Shown: positions 24,819 through 32,842 of the stretch, in pieces | Numbering within the stretch: the first letter of the stretch is position 1 | How the letters are laid out: each line of letters begins with the position of its first letter | DNA from: Candidatus Izemoplasma sp. | GTDB lineage: Bacteria; Bacillota_I; Bacilli_A; Izemoplasmatales; Izemoplasmataceae | Assembly: GCA_029939945.1 (NCBI GenBank) | Contig: JAOZRX010000014.1 | Location: 1 to 36,553 of the forward strand | Length of the DNA: 36,553 nt | Direction of reading: 5' to 3' | The notes under the pieces: model-generated | The model's database searches: none | Seen by the model: only the letters and a program-made list of their open reading frames with translations | Told to the model about the DNA's origin: nothing | Made by a program: the position numbers and the translations under genes

Positions 24819-26001
24819 AGTTAGCTTTTAAGGGTTTTCTTTTTAATAATTTTGGACTATATATTTCAATAAGTAATAATCCTATTGGTGCAGTAACTAT
24901 AATAGCAAGGGCACTTAAACTTAAGATTATATTACCATTTTGTACTCCATAACTTAGAGGTACGGAACCAAGTACTGCTTGGACTGTTGCCTTTGGCATA
25001 TTTCCGATAATTGAGAAGACTTTTTGATTATTTGTAAAGTCTGATTTATGTAATGCAATTAATACTCCTAAAGTTCTTCCTAGAAGTCCAAGTATGATAA
25101 TTCCTAATCCTATAATTAGATATTCACCAATAATTGAAATATCAGCTAAGAAACCAATTGTGAAGAATAATAATACTTGAGCATATGTCCAAACAATATT
25201 TGTGTACTTTTTCATATAAGTTCCAATATCCTTATTCGCTTCATTCAAATTGTATCCTAAAGTCATAATAGCTATCATCTCTATAATAAAGATATAGTGT
25301 CCATATTCTTTTAGGAGCAGTGAAATTACAATAACAAAAATAAATTGAGCAATTTGTAACTTTTTATTATCTGTATGATTTAAGAAATTACCAAGTCCAT
25401 ATCCAACAACTGCACCAACTATTCCACCAAGAATAATATTGATAGGAGCTAATAGAAGTAGTGACATTGAGTTTCCTTCACCTAAATAAAGAGCCAAAAA
25501 GACACTAAACATTGTTAAACTTACTACATCATCAAAACTAGTCGCAGCTAAGTTTAGAGTTGTAACGTCTTTATCGTATCCTTCATCCATCAATTTAGTC
25601 ATTGAAGGAATTACAACCGCAGGACTTACTGCACTAACTATAAAACCAAACATAAAAGCTTCATAAATTCCAAAATTTAAGAAATAGAAACTAACCGCAG
25701 TTAATATAAATGCTTCAATTATATTAGGAATTGTGCCAAGTAATAAAACTCTAATACCAATTTTCTTAATAATTGCTTTTTCAATTCCAAGCCCAGCTTT
25801 AAGTAAAATAATACTTAAGGCAAAACTAGTAATTATTTTAACAACTTGATCAGTAATCAAATAATCATACGCAAAGAAATTACCAATAACTAGTCCAGTT
25901 AATAAATAACCGAGTAGTCGAGGTAATTTAAGTTTATTAAATAATATTCCTACACCATAAGCTAGGATGAATACTAATACTATAAAAATTATTAAGTTCA
26001 T
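24817..26001 (-). CDS. Cation:proton antiporter (CPA2, Na+/H+ type)
   Basis: A 394-residue, roughly 12-span antiporter on the minus strand. It opens with a hydrophobic helix and KLPRLLGYLLTGLVIG, the usual first span of CPA2 proteins, and carries the paired acidic residues of the ion site in LAATSFDDVVSLTMF. SAVSPAVVIPSM matches the preceding discontinuous helix. No C-terminal RCK/TrkA domain is present, so it is the short NapA-like kind rather than a KefC. With CACCT at 26008-26012 read as AGGTG on the minus strand, the best start is ATG at 26001; the GTG at 26010 would overlap that site. It may balance ions handled by the Rnf pump; whether it moves Na+ or K+ cannot be told. Confidence 0.85.
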   Translation of the reverse strand: MNLIIFIVLVFILAYGVGILFNKLKLPRLLGYLLTGLVIGNFFAYDYLITDQVVKIITSFALSIILLKAGLGIEKAIIKKIGIRVLLLGTIPNIIEAFILTAVSFYFLNFGIYEAFMFGFIVSAVSPAVVIPSMTKLMDEGYDKDVTTLNLAATSFDDVVSLTMFSVFLALYLGEGNSMSLLLLAPINIILGGIVGAVVGYGLGNFLNHTDNKKLQIAQFIFVIVISLLLKEYGHYIFIIEMIAIMTLGYNLNEANKDIGTYMKKYTNIVWTYAQVLLFFTIGFLADISIIGEYLIIGLGIIILGLLGRTLGVLIALHKSDFTNNQKVFSIIGNMPKATVQAVLGSVPLSYGVQNGNIILSLSALAIIVTAPIGLLLIEIYSPKLLKRKPLKAN

Positions 26002-26068
26002 ATTTCTCACCTGTTATAATTATACACATAAAGACTATAAAGTAAACAAAAATAATAGTTCGTTTAAT

Positions 26069-26083
26069 TTGAAATAATTATAA
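26069..26083 (+). promoter_or_regulatory. Candidate PerR box
   Basis: TTGAAATAATTATAA matches the PerR operator TTATAATNATTATAA at 12 of 14 defined positions. It overlaps the -35 of the peroxiredoxin promoter, where a peroxide-sensing repressor would act. AT-richness makes chance matches easier, and no perR gene is in the window. Confidence 0.45.
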
Positions 26084-26097
26084 AAATGTAATAAAAT
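26069..26097 (+). promoter_or_regulatory. Peroxiredoxin promoter
   Basis: TTGAAA (26069-26074) and TAAAAT (26092-26097) are 17 bases apart, 33 bases before the gene start. Confidence 0.7.
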
Positions 26098-26129
26098 TAA
26101 AAGGTAAAATAATAAGGAGGAAATATTAT

Positions 26130-26705
26130 ATGGCTTATGAAAATGATTTTTATGTTACAGGAGCAAAAGTAGGAAAACCTGCTCCGAAATTTGAAATGGA
26201 CGCTGTTATGCCTGATGGTGAGTATTTAGACCGTTTTGGTAAAGTAAACTTAGATGAATTATTAGAACAAGGTAAATGGGTAGTATTATATTTTTATCCA
26301 TTAGATTTTACTTTTGTTTGTCCAACTGAAATTAAAAGATTTAATGCATTAACGAAAAAATTCGAAGAGAAAAATGCAGTCTTGATTGCATGTTCTACTG
26401 ACTCAGTATTTAGTCATCTTGCTTGGCAAGAAAGAAAAGATTTAGAAAGACTAAAACATATACATGCATCAGATAACAATCACGTTGTTAGTGAAGCATA
26501 TGGTGTCTTAGATGATGAATTAGGTGTTGCTTGGAGAGGTACTTTCTTTATTGCACCTGATGGTACGTTGAAAGCTGCTCATGTAAATCATGGTGAGGGT
26601 GGAAGAAACGTTGATGAAGTATTAAGAACATTAGAAGTATTCCAAAACGAAGTAGAAGGTAAAATGGTACCTTGTGGATGGAATCCTGGAGAAGAATTCT
26701 TATAG
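26130..26705 (+). CDS. Typical 2-Cys peroxiredoxin (AhpC/TSA family)
   Basis: A 191-residue thiol peroxidase that reduces hydrogen peroxide and organic peroxides. The peroxidatic Cys is C64 in PLDFTFVCPTE, and the resolving Cys is C182 in VPCGWNPGEEFL, making it a typical 2-Cys dimer. WRGTFFIAPDG and VNHGEGGRNVDEVLR follow the AhpC/Prx order. A strong AAGGAGG site (26114-26120) precedes ATG 26130. No ahpF or thioredoxin reductase is next to it, so its reductant is probably a general thioredoxin or another reductase encoded elsewhere. A PerR-like box overlaps its promoter. The gene stands alone between its promoter and a strong terminator. Confidence 0.95.
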   Translation: MAYENDFYVTGAKVGKPAPKFEMDAVMPDGEYLDRFGKVNLDELLEQGKWVVLYFYPLDFTFVCPTEIKRFNALTKKFEEKNAVLIACSTDSVFSHLAWQERKDLERLKHIHASDNNHVVSEAYGVLDDELGVAWRGTFFIAPDGTLKAAHVNHGEGGRNVDEVLRTLEVFQNEVEGKMVPCGWNPGEEFL

Positions 26706-26715
26706 AAATTAAGAT

Positions 26716-26746
26716 AAAGATTTGAGTTATCTCAAATCTTTTTTTT
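26716..26746 (+). terminator. Peroxiredoxin terminator
   Basis: AAAGATTTGAG (26716-26726) pairs perfectly with CTCAAATCTTT (26731-26741) around TTAT, running into a T8 tract. Confidence 0.93.
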
Positions 26747-26747
26747 A

Positions 26748-26756
26748 TGGTATAAT
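26748..26756 (+). promoter_or_regulatory. Extended -10 promoter for the orphan membrane protein
   Basis: TGGTATAAT directly follows the peroxiredoxin terminator. It would give a leader of about 60 bases that contains an AGGGG/CCCCT hairpin (26776-26780 with 26795-26799). Confidence 0.6.
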
Positions 26757-26823
26757 ACTTAAGATATGCATTCTTAGGGGTATAAATATTAGATCCCCTT
26801 ATAAAATACTAGGAGGTTTTTTT

Positions 26824-27297
26824 ATGCCAAAAAATACAATTAAATTTTATAATTTGATATTTCCGATTTTTATCTTATTTATCATCCCCCCTTATCTTAT
26901 TTTAGCAATTATAGGAAACTTACTAATTGATGGATTAATAGTGTTCATAGTATTAAAATTCAATAAAGTTGAGTTTTTATCAAATACTTTTAAAAAAACT
27001 GTTTTCAAAGTTTTTTTACTCGGATATCTTGCAGATATTATAGGAGCAATCATCTTAATTGGTATATATTCTCTATTTGAACCTACTATTGGGTACTATC
27101 ATATTTGGAATAACCCATTATCAGTTATTGTTCATCTTATTGTTGTTGGATTTGTAGGGTATCTCATATATATGTTTAATAAATATATGTTGAATAAAAC
27201 AATAATAGATGAGATAGTCATCTTTAGATTAGCATTATCACTAGCAATTATTACTGCACCTTGGACCTTCTTGATTTCAGCATCATTATTTTATTAA
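26824..27297 (+). CDS. Uncharacterised four-span membrane protein
   Basis: A 157-residue hydrophobic protein I do not recognise. Spans are suggested at about residues 9-27 (FYNLIFPIFILFIIPPYLIL), 28-45, 59-77 (FKVFLLGYLADIIGAIILIG), 90-110 (LSVIVHLIVVGFVGYLIYMF) and near the C-terminus (LALSLAIITAPWTFLISASL), so four or five in total. The segment between the second and third is basic, placing it on the inside. No catalytic motif is visible. ATG 26824 is set by AGGAGG at 26811-26816, 7 bases upstream; a longer frame from 26722 would cross the previous gene's terminator and this gene's promoter. It is alone on its transcript. No function is proposed. Confidence 0.7.
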   Translation: MPKNTIKFYNLIFPIFILFIIPPYLILAIIGNLLIDGLIVFIVLKFNKVEFLSNTFKKTVFKVFLLGYLADIIGAIILIGIYSLFEPTIGYYHIWNNPLSVIVHLIVVGFVGYLIYMFNKYMLNKTIIDEIVIFRLALSLAIITAPWTFLISASLFY

Positions 27298-27374
27298 TTA
27301 TGAGTATTTAGATTTAACATTTTTTTAATAAATATTAAAAAATCTTATTTAGAATTTATATTTTCATTATCCAT

Positions 27375-27411
27375 AAAAAAGACTGTTTTGCGTTGTAAAA
27401 ATAGTCTTTTT
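27375..27411 (+). terminator. Terminator after the orphan membrane protein
   Basis: AAAAAAGACT-G-TTTT on the left pairs with AAAA-AT-AGTCTTTTT on the right around the loop GCGTTGT, with a small internal mismatch. The loop and right arm also contain a promoter element for the next gene. Confidence 0.8.
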
Positions 27412-27421
27412 ATATTATAAT
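27393..27421 (+). promoter_or_regulatory. Phosphoglucomutase promoter nested in the preceding terminator
   Basis: TTGTAA (27393-27398) begins in the terminator loop, and TATAAT (27416-27421) follows after exactly 17 bases. The gene starts 36 bases beyond the -10. Confidence 0.6.
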
Positions 27422-27457
27422 AAGGATTGGAATTTTTTATAAAGGAGTGATTAATTG

Positions 27458-29155
27458 ATGTACAAACTAGAATATCAAAAGTGGATGAGTTTTAAAGGCT
27501 TAGATAACGAGTTTTTAGATGAACTAAAAACTATGAAGGAAGAAGAAAAAGAAGATGCATTTTACCGTAGTTTAGAATTTGGAACTGGTGGAATGCGTGG
27601 AGTTATTGGAGCTGGGATAAACAGAATCAATACTTATACAATAAGAAAGGCAAATTATGGCTTTGGTAAATACCTTTCACTTCATTATAAAGATGAAGTA
27701 TCTAGGGGTGTTGTGATAGCTCATGATAACCGTAATAAGAGTGTTGAATTTGCAAAAGAGAGTGCTTGTGTGCTCGCTACTTTTGGAATTAAAGCCTATA
27801 TTTTTGAAAGTTTAAGACCTACCCCAGAATTATCATTTGGAGTAAGAAGACTAAACGCCATTGGTGGAATTGTAGTTACTGCATCACATAATCCTCCAAA
27901 ATATAATGGTTATAAAATATATGATGAAGAAGGATGTCAATTAGTTCCAAGATATGCAGATGAAGTAATCAAATATGTTGAAGAAGTAGAAGATGTATTT
28001 AAGATTGATTATGTTGATTACGAAGAAGCAATAGAATCAGGAATGATTGAAATAATTGGAAAAGAAATTGATGAAGAGTATTTAAAATTAGTTGATACTG
28101 TTCAACTTAGAGATAATGAAGAAAAAGAGGTTAAAATAGTGTTTACTCCACTTCATGGAACATCGGCTGATATTGGAGTAAGAGCATTAAGAAATAATGG
28201 ATATAAAGTAATTCCTGTAGAAGAACAAATGGTTCCTGATCCAAATTTTAGCACAGTTAAATCGCCAAATCCTGAAAACAAAGAAGCATTTGAATATGCG
28301 ATAAGATATGGTAAAGAACATAATGCTGATTTACTAATCGCAACAGATCCAGATGCTGATAGATTAGGTGTTGCTTGTTTGCATAAAGGGGAATATATTT
28401 TACTTACAGGAAATCAAACAGGAGCAATTCTTGTTGATTACATTTTAAGAACAAGAAAAGAACAAGGAACTCTTCCGGTAAAAGGAATGGTTTATAATAC
28501 AATAGTTACTAGTGAACTTGGCGCGAAAATCGCTAAAAGTTTCGGTATGGATGTAACAAGTACTCTAACAGGATTTAAATTTATTGGTGAACAAGCTAAA
28601 CTTATTGAAGATACTGATTATGAATTTATGTTTGGATATGAAGAAAGTTATGGATATGTTATTAAAGATTTTGTTAGAGATAAAGATAGTATTCAAGCCT
28701 TATTGTTAATTAGTGAGATTGCTAATATTGGTAAACTAGGTGGTAAAACTTTATATGATTATTTATTATTTTTATATGAAGAATATGGTTATTATTATGA
28801 AGATTTAGCTAATATTGCTCTTGAAGGTGTTGAGGGTGAAAATAGGATTAAAGAAATTATGAATTTCTTTAGACAAAATAAGCCAAGTATGATAAATTCT
28901 TTAAAGGTTGTTAAAGTTGAAGACTATCAAGAAAGTATAAGATTTATTGATGGTAGAGAAGAAGTAATTGATTTACCAAAATCAAATGTCTTAAAGTTTG
29001 TGATGAGTGACAATTCTTGGTTTGTATTAAGACCCAGTGGTACAGAACCTAAACTAAAAATATATATTGCAGTATTAGATAACTCTTTAGAATTATCGAA
29101 AAAGAAAAATGAGAATATAAAAAATGAAATACTTAAGATAATCGAAAATATTTAA
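27458..29155 (+). CDS. pgcA: Phosphoglucomutase / phosphomannomutase (PgcA-like)
   Basis: A 565-residue alpha-D-phosphohexomutase converting glucose-1-phosphate and glucose-6-phosphate. FGTGGMRGVIGAG marks the start of the fold, the phosphoserine S143 lies in TASHNPPKYNGYK, the metal loop is DPDADRLG (D297, D299, D301), the sugar-binding loop is GYEESYGY, and the phosphate-binding loop is RPSGTEPKLKIY near the end. Length and architecture match Bacillus PgcA rather than short GlmM. ATG 27458 is used; TTG 27455 is also possible because AAAGGAG (27441-27447) is 10 bases from the ATG. It connects glycolysis with the glycogen genes at 11566-19445. It precedes rnfC by 23 bases with no terminator between, so read-through into rnf is likely. 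Confidence 0.93.
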   Translation: MYKLEYQKWMSFKGLDNEFLDELKTMKEEEKEDAFYRSLEFGTGGMRGVIGAGINRINTYTIRKANYGFGKYLSLHYKDEVSRGVVIAHDNRNKSVEFAKESACVLATFGIKAYIFESLRPTPELSFGVRRLNAIGGIVVTASHNPPKYNGYKIYDEEGCQLVPRYADEVIKYVEEVEDVFKIDYVDYEEAIESGMIEIIGKEIDEEYLKLVDTVQLRDNEEKEVKIVFTPLHGTSADIGVRALRNNGYKVIPVEEQMVPDPNFSTVKSPNPENKEAFEYAIRYGKEHNADLLIATDPDADRLGVACLHKGEYILLTGNQTGAILVDYILRTRKEQGTLPVKGMVYNTIVTSELGAKIAKSFGMDVTSTLTGFKFIGEQAKLIEDTDYEFMFGYEESYGYVIKDFVRDKDSIQALLLISEIANIGKLGGKTLYDYLLFLYEEYGYYYEDLANIALEGVEGENRIKEIMNFFRQNKPSMINSLKVVKVEDYQESIRFIDGREEVIDLPKSNVLKFVMSDNSWFVLRPSGTEPKLKIYIAVLDNSLELSKKKNENIKNEILKIIENI

Positions 29156-29178
29156 GAATATTAAGAGGACGTGATTAC

Positions 29179-30480
29179 ATGATTAAGAAATCAAGACAAG
29201 TAAGAGACTACAAGTTACTTGATAAAACACTACCTACATTAAGATATGTAAATCCTGAGGAAGTATTTATTCATTTACAAAATAATCGTTGTAAAACTTA
29301 CGATATATTTGTAAAAGAAGGAGATCATGTTTTACTAGGAGAAGTTATCGGAATGCGTCATGGGGGATTCTTTGAACAACCAGTTCACGCTACAGTTAGT
29401 GGGACAGTTGGTAAAATAAGTAAGAAATTCCACCGTACTGGTCGTAAAGTAGATACTGTTCATATTAAAAATGACTTCTTAGATACGATGCATGAAAGTG
29501 TAGTAGATAGATCAATTGAAGAAATAGAGAAACTTACTCAAGATGAAATTGTGGAAATAGTAAAAGAAAAAGGATTAGTAGGACTTGGAGGAAGTGGATT
29601 TCCAACATACATTAAGTTAGCTACTAAGGAAAAGATTGATACCGTTGTTATAAACGCAGTTGAATGTGAACCTTATTTAAGTTCTGATTATCGTATGATT
29701 TTAGAACATCCAGGAGAAATACTAGAAGGTCTAAAATATATTATGCAAGCATTAAATGCAAAAAAGGGACTTATTGCTATTAAATCTAAGAAGACACCTT
29801 TATATCAAATCTTAAGCCAATTACTAAATACAAGATATAAAGATTTGAATGTTGAAGTTGCAAAACTTGGGAATCATTATCCTCAAGGTTGGGAAGTTGA
29901 AGTTTTCAAATGGGCTCTTGGTATTGAAATACCTCATGGACAACTTCCAATGAAGTATGGTGTAATCGGATTTAACGTTACTACTGCTTATGGAATACAT
30001 AGTGCAATAAGACATAATTTACCTGTTTATGAAAGACATTTCACAGTAAATGGAGATGCTGTTAAATTCCCGCAAAATATAAGAGTAAGAGTAGGGACTT
30101 CAGTTAAAAAATTAATTGAAATAAGTGATGGATATGATACATTACAAAAAGAAGTAATAGTTGTGATGGGTGGACCGATGATGGGTACATCTACTGTAAG
30201 TGACGATGTTATTGTTTCTAAAACAACTACATCAGTTTTAATATTTAAAAACGTTGAATACAAAGAAGAACCTTGTGTAAGATGCGGAAGTTGTGTATAT
30301 AGTTGTCCCGCTCATTTAGAACCAGTTCAAATAATGAATGCAGTGAAACGAAATGATAAAGATGTAATGAAAGGTCTTGAAGCTTTTAAATGTATTGAGT
30401 GTGGATTATGTACATATGTTTGTACAAGTAAAATCCATGTTACTGATTACATTAGAAAAGCTAAAAGATTGATTGGGTGA
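29179..30480 (+). CDS. rnfC: Rnf complex subunit C (NADH-binding, two 4Fe-4S)
   Basis: A 433-residue peripheral subunit of the Rnf ferredoxin:NAD+ oxidoreductase, carrying FMN, the NAD(H) site and two iron-sulfur clusters. The N-terminal biotinyl/barrel-like domain (HATVSGTVGKISKK) is followed by GLVGLGGSGFPTYIKL, the FMN/NAD-binding region, and INAVECEPYLSSDYR. Two ferredoxin motifs end the protein: C366, C369, C372, C376 (CVRCGSCVYSCP) and C405, C408, C411, C415 (CIECGLCTYVC). RnfC opens the rnfCDGEA-x-B operon, the clostridial order. It has AGAGGA 9 bases before its start and ends 4 bases before rnfD. Confidence 0.96.
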   Translation: MIKKSRQVRDYKLLDKTLPTLRYVNPEEVFIHLQNNRCKTYDIFVKEGDHVLLGEVIGMRHGGFFEQPVHATVSGTVGKISKKFHRTGRKVDTVHIKNDFLDTMHESVVDRSIEEIEKLTQDEIVEIVKEKGLVGLGGSGFPTYIKLATKEKIDTVVINAVECEPYLSSDYRMILEHPGEILEGLKYIMQALNAKKGLIAIKSKKTPLYQILSQLLNTRYKDLNVEVAKLGNHYPQGWEVEVFKWALGIEIPHGQLPMKYGVIGFNVTTAYGIHSAIRHNLPVYERHFTVNGDAVKFPQNIRVRVGTSVKKLIEISDGYDTLQKEVIVVMGGPMMGTSTVSDDVIVSKTTTSVLIFKNVEYKEEPCVRCGSCVYSCPAHLEPVQIMNAVKRNDKDVMKGLEAFKCIECGLCTYVCTSKIHVTDYIRKAKRLIG

Positions 30481-30484
30481 TAAT

Positions 30485-31549
30485 ATGGAAAATACATTAC
30501 CGAAAATAATAAGGAAAACTAGTCCTTATTTAAAAAGACCAAAAGCAAGCGTTACTAGAATGATGCGAGATGTTACAATTGCCTTGCTTCCTGTAACAGC
30601 ATTTGCCATTTACAAGTTTGGAATGTCTGCTGTTGTAATAATTGTTTTAAGCATTTTATCAATGGCAGTTACAGAATATATTTATTATCAAATAGTTGAT
30701 AAACTAGATGGTGATAAATTTAAATTTAAGAATAAAAATTTCACATTATATAACTTTAGTGTAATTACGAGTGGATTAATATATTCATTAACTTTACCTG
30801 ATAATACACCAGCTTTTGTTGTTGTTATTGGTGCAGCATTTGGGATATTCTTTGGTAAATTAATCTTTGGTGGATTAGGACAAAATGTTTTTAATCCTGC
30901 AGCATTAGGACGAGTATTCATTGTTGTAAGTTTTGGAACGATGATGACTTATGATGTTGATACAGTTGCTGGTGCAACTGCACTTGGAGTATTGAATAAT
31001 GATGTATTCAATATTGCAGTATTAGAAAACTTTAAATTAATGAACTTATTCACAGGAATTGGTATTCCTGGTAGTATTGGAGAAATGAGTGCAATATTAC
31101 TAATTCTTGGTGGAGTATATTTAGCATTTAGAACAAGCTTTGAAGTTAGAATTCCTTTAGTTTATGTAGGAACTGTAGCTTTGCTTGCTGGAGCTGTTGC
31201 TATATATAAAGATCTTGGTATTTGGTATCCAGTATTTCATGTACTAAGCGGTGGATTATTATTTGGGGCTATCTATATGGCAACTGATCCAATAACCTCC
31301 CCAATTACTAAAGGTGGAAGGATCTATTTTGCTTTCGCTCTAGGGGTTCTAACATTCTTTATTAGATTGTTTGGGGCTTATCCTGAAGGTGTAGTATTCA
31401 GTATTTTAATTATGAATATGTTTGTTACTTCATTTGATTATTATAAATGGACTAATCAACAAATTACTAAAAGACAAAAACTTATCTTTACAATTGTCGT
31501 GTTAGTCACGATTGGTATTACGATTGTAGGTGTTAGTTATGTTGGATAA
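30485..31549 (+). CDS. rnfD: Rnf complex subunit D (membrane, covalent FMN)
   Basis: A 354-residue integral membrane subunit with about ten spans. ITSGLIYSLTLPDNTPAFVV and FGGLGQNVFNPAALGRVF are conserved RnfD/NqrB segments. AGATAL (residues 162-167) holds T165, the position of phosphodiester-linked FMN in the family; the usual leading Ser is Ala here. The late MATDPITSPITKGGRI motif is also present. I start it at ATG 30485, with GGGTGAT just before; an in-frame TTG at 30473 lies in the rnfC end and has no separate ribosome binding site. It overlaps the rnfG start by 11 bases. FMN attachment needs an ApbE flavin transferase, which is not in the window. Confidence 0.95.
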   Translation: MENTLPKIIRKTSPYLKRPKASVTRMMRDVTIALLPVTAFAIYKFGMSAVVIIVLSILSMAVTEYIYYQIVDKLDGDKFKFKNKNFTLYNFSVITSGLIYSLTLPDNTPAFVVVIGAAFGIFFGKLIFGGLGQNVFNPAALGRVFIVVSFGTMMTYDVDTVAGATALGVLNNDVFNIAVLENFKLMNLFTGIGIPGSIGEMSAILLILGGVYLAFRTSFEVRIPLVYVGTVALLAGAVAIYKDLGIWYPVFHVLSGGLLFGAIYMATDPITSPITKGGRIYFAFALGVLTFFIRLFGAYPEGVVFSILIMNMFVTSFDYYKWTNQQITKRQKLIFTIVVLVTIGITIVGVSYVG

Positions 31550-32069
31550 ATTAAAAATAGCATTAGTGCTAGTAGTAATTGGAGCACTAAGTGGAATTAT
31601 AATATATGGAATTAATGAACTAACATATGATACTATCCTTGAAAATAGAATCGAACAAGAAAGAGGTTATTATAAAGATTTATTTAACCTTGAACAAGAT
31701 GATATTATAACAACAAGTGAACCTATATTATTAGATGATGGACTTGATGAAGAATTAATATTGTATGATGCAGATGATAATATTATCGGATATATTTATA
31801 AATCAACATTAAAGAATAACTATGGAGATGTAACGGTATTAGTTGGAATAACAACTGATGGTATAATATCAAATGCTGTAATATCTTCTACAACAAACAC
31901 TGTAACTTTCGTACAAACAATTAAATCTAAATATATTGGTAACTTTGCTAATCAAGATGTTACTGATATCCAAATAGATAGTAGAACTGGAGCAACATAT
32001 ACTTATACATCTGTTGTAGATGTAGTAACTTATGCTTCAGAGTACTATTTAGAAAGTAGAGGTGAATAA
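31539..32069 (+). CDS. rnfG: Rnf complex subunit G (covalent FMN)
   Basis: A 176-residue subunit with one N-terminal membrane span (residues 6-25) and an outward-facing FMN domain. The flavin attachment motif is RTGATYT at 149-155, with T155 as the expected modified residue; this differs slightly from the common SGATxT (Thr for Ser at 150). The protein is short and acidic, as in other RnfG. ATG 31539 is chosen because AGGTG (31528-31532) is 6 bases away; GTG 31530 lies in that site. It is translated out of phase with the end of rnfD. It passes electrons between the RnfD and RnfA/E parts across the membrane. Confidence 0.93.
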   Translation: MLDKLKIALVLVVIGALSGIIIYGINELTYDTILENRIEQERGYYKDLFNLEQDDIITTSEPILLDDGLDEELILYDADDNIIGYIYKSTLKNNYGDVTVLVGITTDGIISNAVISSTTNTVTFVQTIKSKYIGNFANQDVTDIQIDSRTGATYTYTSVVDVVTYASEYYLESRGE

Positions 32070-32071
32070 AG

Positions 32072-32842
32072 ATGAGTAAAAAAGAAAACTTTTTAAAAGG
32101 ATTCTTAAAAGAAAATCCAATCTTTGTTTTCCTTCTAGGAATGTGTCCAGCACTTGCTGTAACAGCTACATTTGAAACAAGTTTAGGAATGGGATTACTA
32201 GTTGTATTTGTTTTAACTAGTAGTAACATTGTTGTAAGTGCAGTTAAGAAATGGATTCCTCATGATGTTAGAACACCAGCTTATATCGTAATCATTGCAA
32301 CATTTGTAACAGTTGTTGGAATGGTAACTGAAGCTTATGCACTTGATTTATATCTTGCTCTTGGTGTTTTTATTCCTTTAATAGTAGTTAACTGTTTAAT
32401 ACTAGGTCGAGCTGAAGCATTTGCTTCTAAGAATACTGTCGTAGATAGCGCAATTGACGGTATAGGAATGGGACTCGGGTTTACTTTCGCATTAGTAGTT
32501 ATCGGAATACTAAGGGAGTTCTTAGCAACTGGTGGAATTATGTATGGAGTGTATCTTCCTTTCTTTGTAGATGCACCTATAACAATCTTTAGTTTAGATA
32601 TGATAATTAATTTATTTACTAATGGATTTGTAATATCTGATTATGGATTAAAAGTATTTAGTCTTCCTCCTGGTGCGTTTATCGCTCTTGGAATAATACT
32701 TGCAGTATTCCAATTTAAAAAAGCAAGAAAAGATAGAAAAGCAGCAATTGCAAAAATGGAAAGAATTGCAGAACTGAAAAGAGTTGCACTTGAAAAGAAA
32801 AAACAAGCAGCACTAAAATTAGCAAAGGCAGGTGGTAAATAA
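32072..32842 (+). CDS. rnfE: Rnf complex subunit E (membrane, Fe-S ligand pair)
   Basis: A 256-residue, six-span subunit homologous to NqrD. C25 (GMCPALAV) and C108 (VVNCLILGRAEAFA) are the pair that, with two Cys of RnfA, hold an iron-sulfur centre within the membrane in the Rnf/Nqr family. The last 42 residues (from about 215) form a Lys/Ala-rich helical tail containing KKARKDRKAAIAKMERI and KKKQAALKLAKAGGK, longer than the E. coli-type protein of about 230 residues; its role is unknown and it would face the cytoplasm. The start is 2 bases after the rnfG stop, with AGAGGTGAATAAAG before it. It shares one base with the rnfA start (TAATG). Confidence 0.95.
   Translation: MSKKENFLKGFLKENPIFVFLLGMCPALAVTATFETSLGMGLLVVFVLTSSNIVVSAVKKWIPHDVRTPAYIVIIATFVTVVGMVTEAYALDLYLALGVFIPLIVVNCLILGRAEAFASKNTVVDSAIDGIGMGLGFTFALVVIGILREFLATGGIMYGVYLPFFVDAPITIFSLDMIINLFTNGFVISDYGLKVFSLPPGAFIALGIILAVFQFKKARKDRKAAIAKMERIAELKRVALEKKKQAALKLAKAGGK

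Noticed and set aside
26722-26823. N-terminal extension of the orphan membrane protein
   Set aside because: It crosses the peroxiredoxin terminator and a TG-extended -10 box. ATG 26824 follows AGGAGG at correct spacing.
27319-27343. Inverted repeat made only of A and T after the orphan membrane protein
   Set aside because: Low-complexity A/T runs pair easily by chance; the GC-containing hairpin at 27375-27411 is the better terminator.
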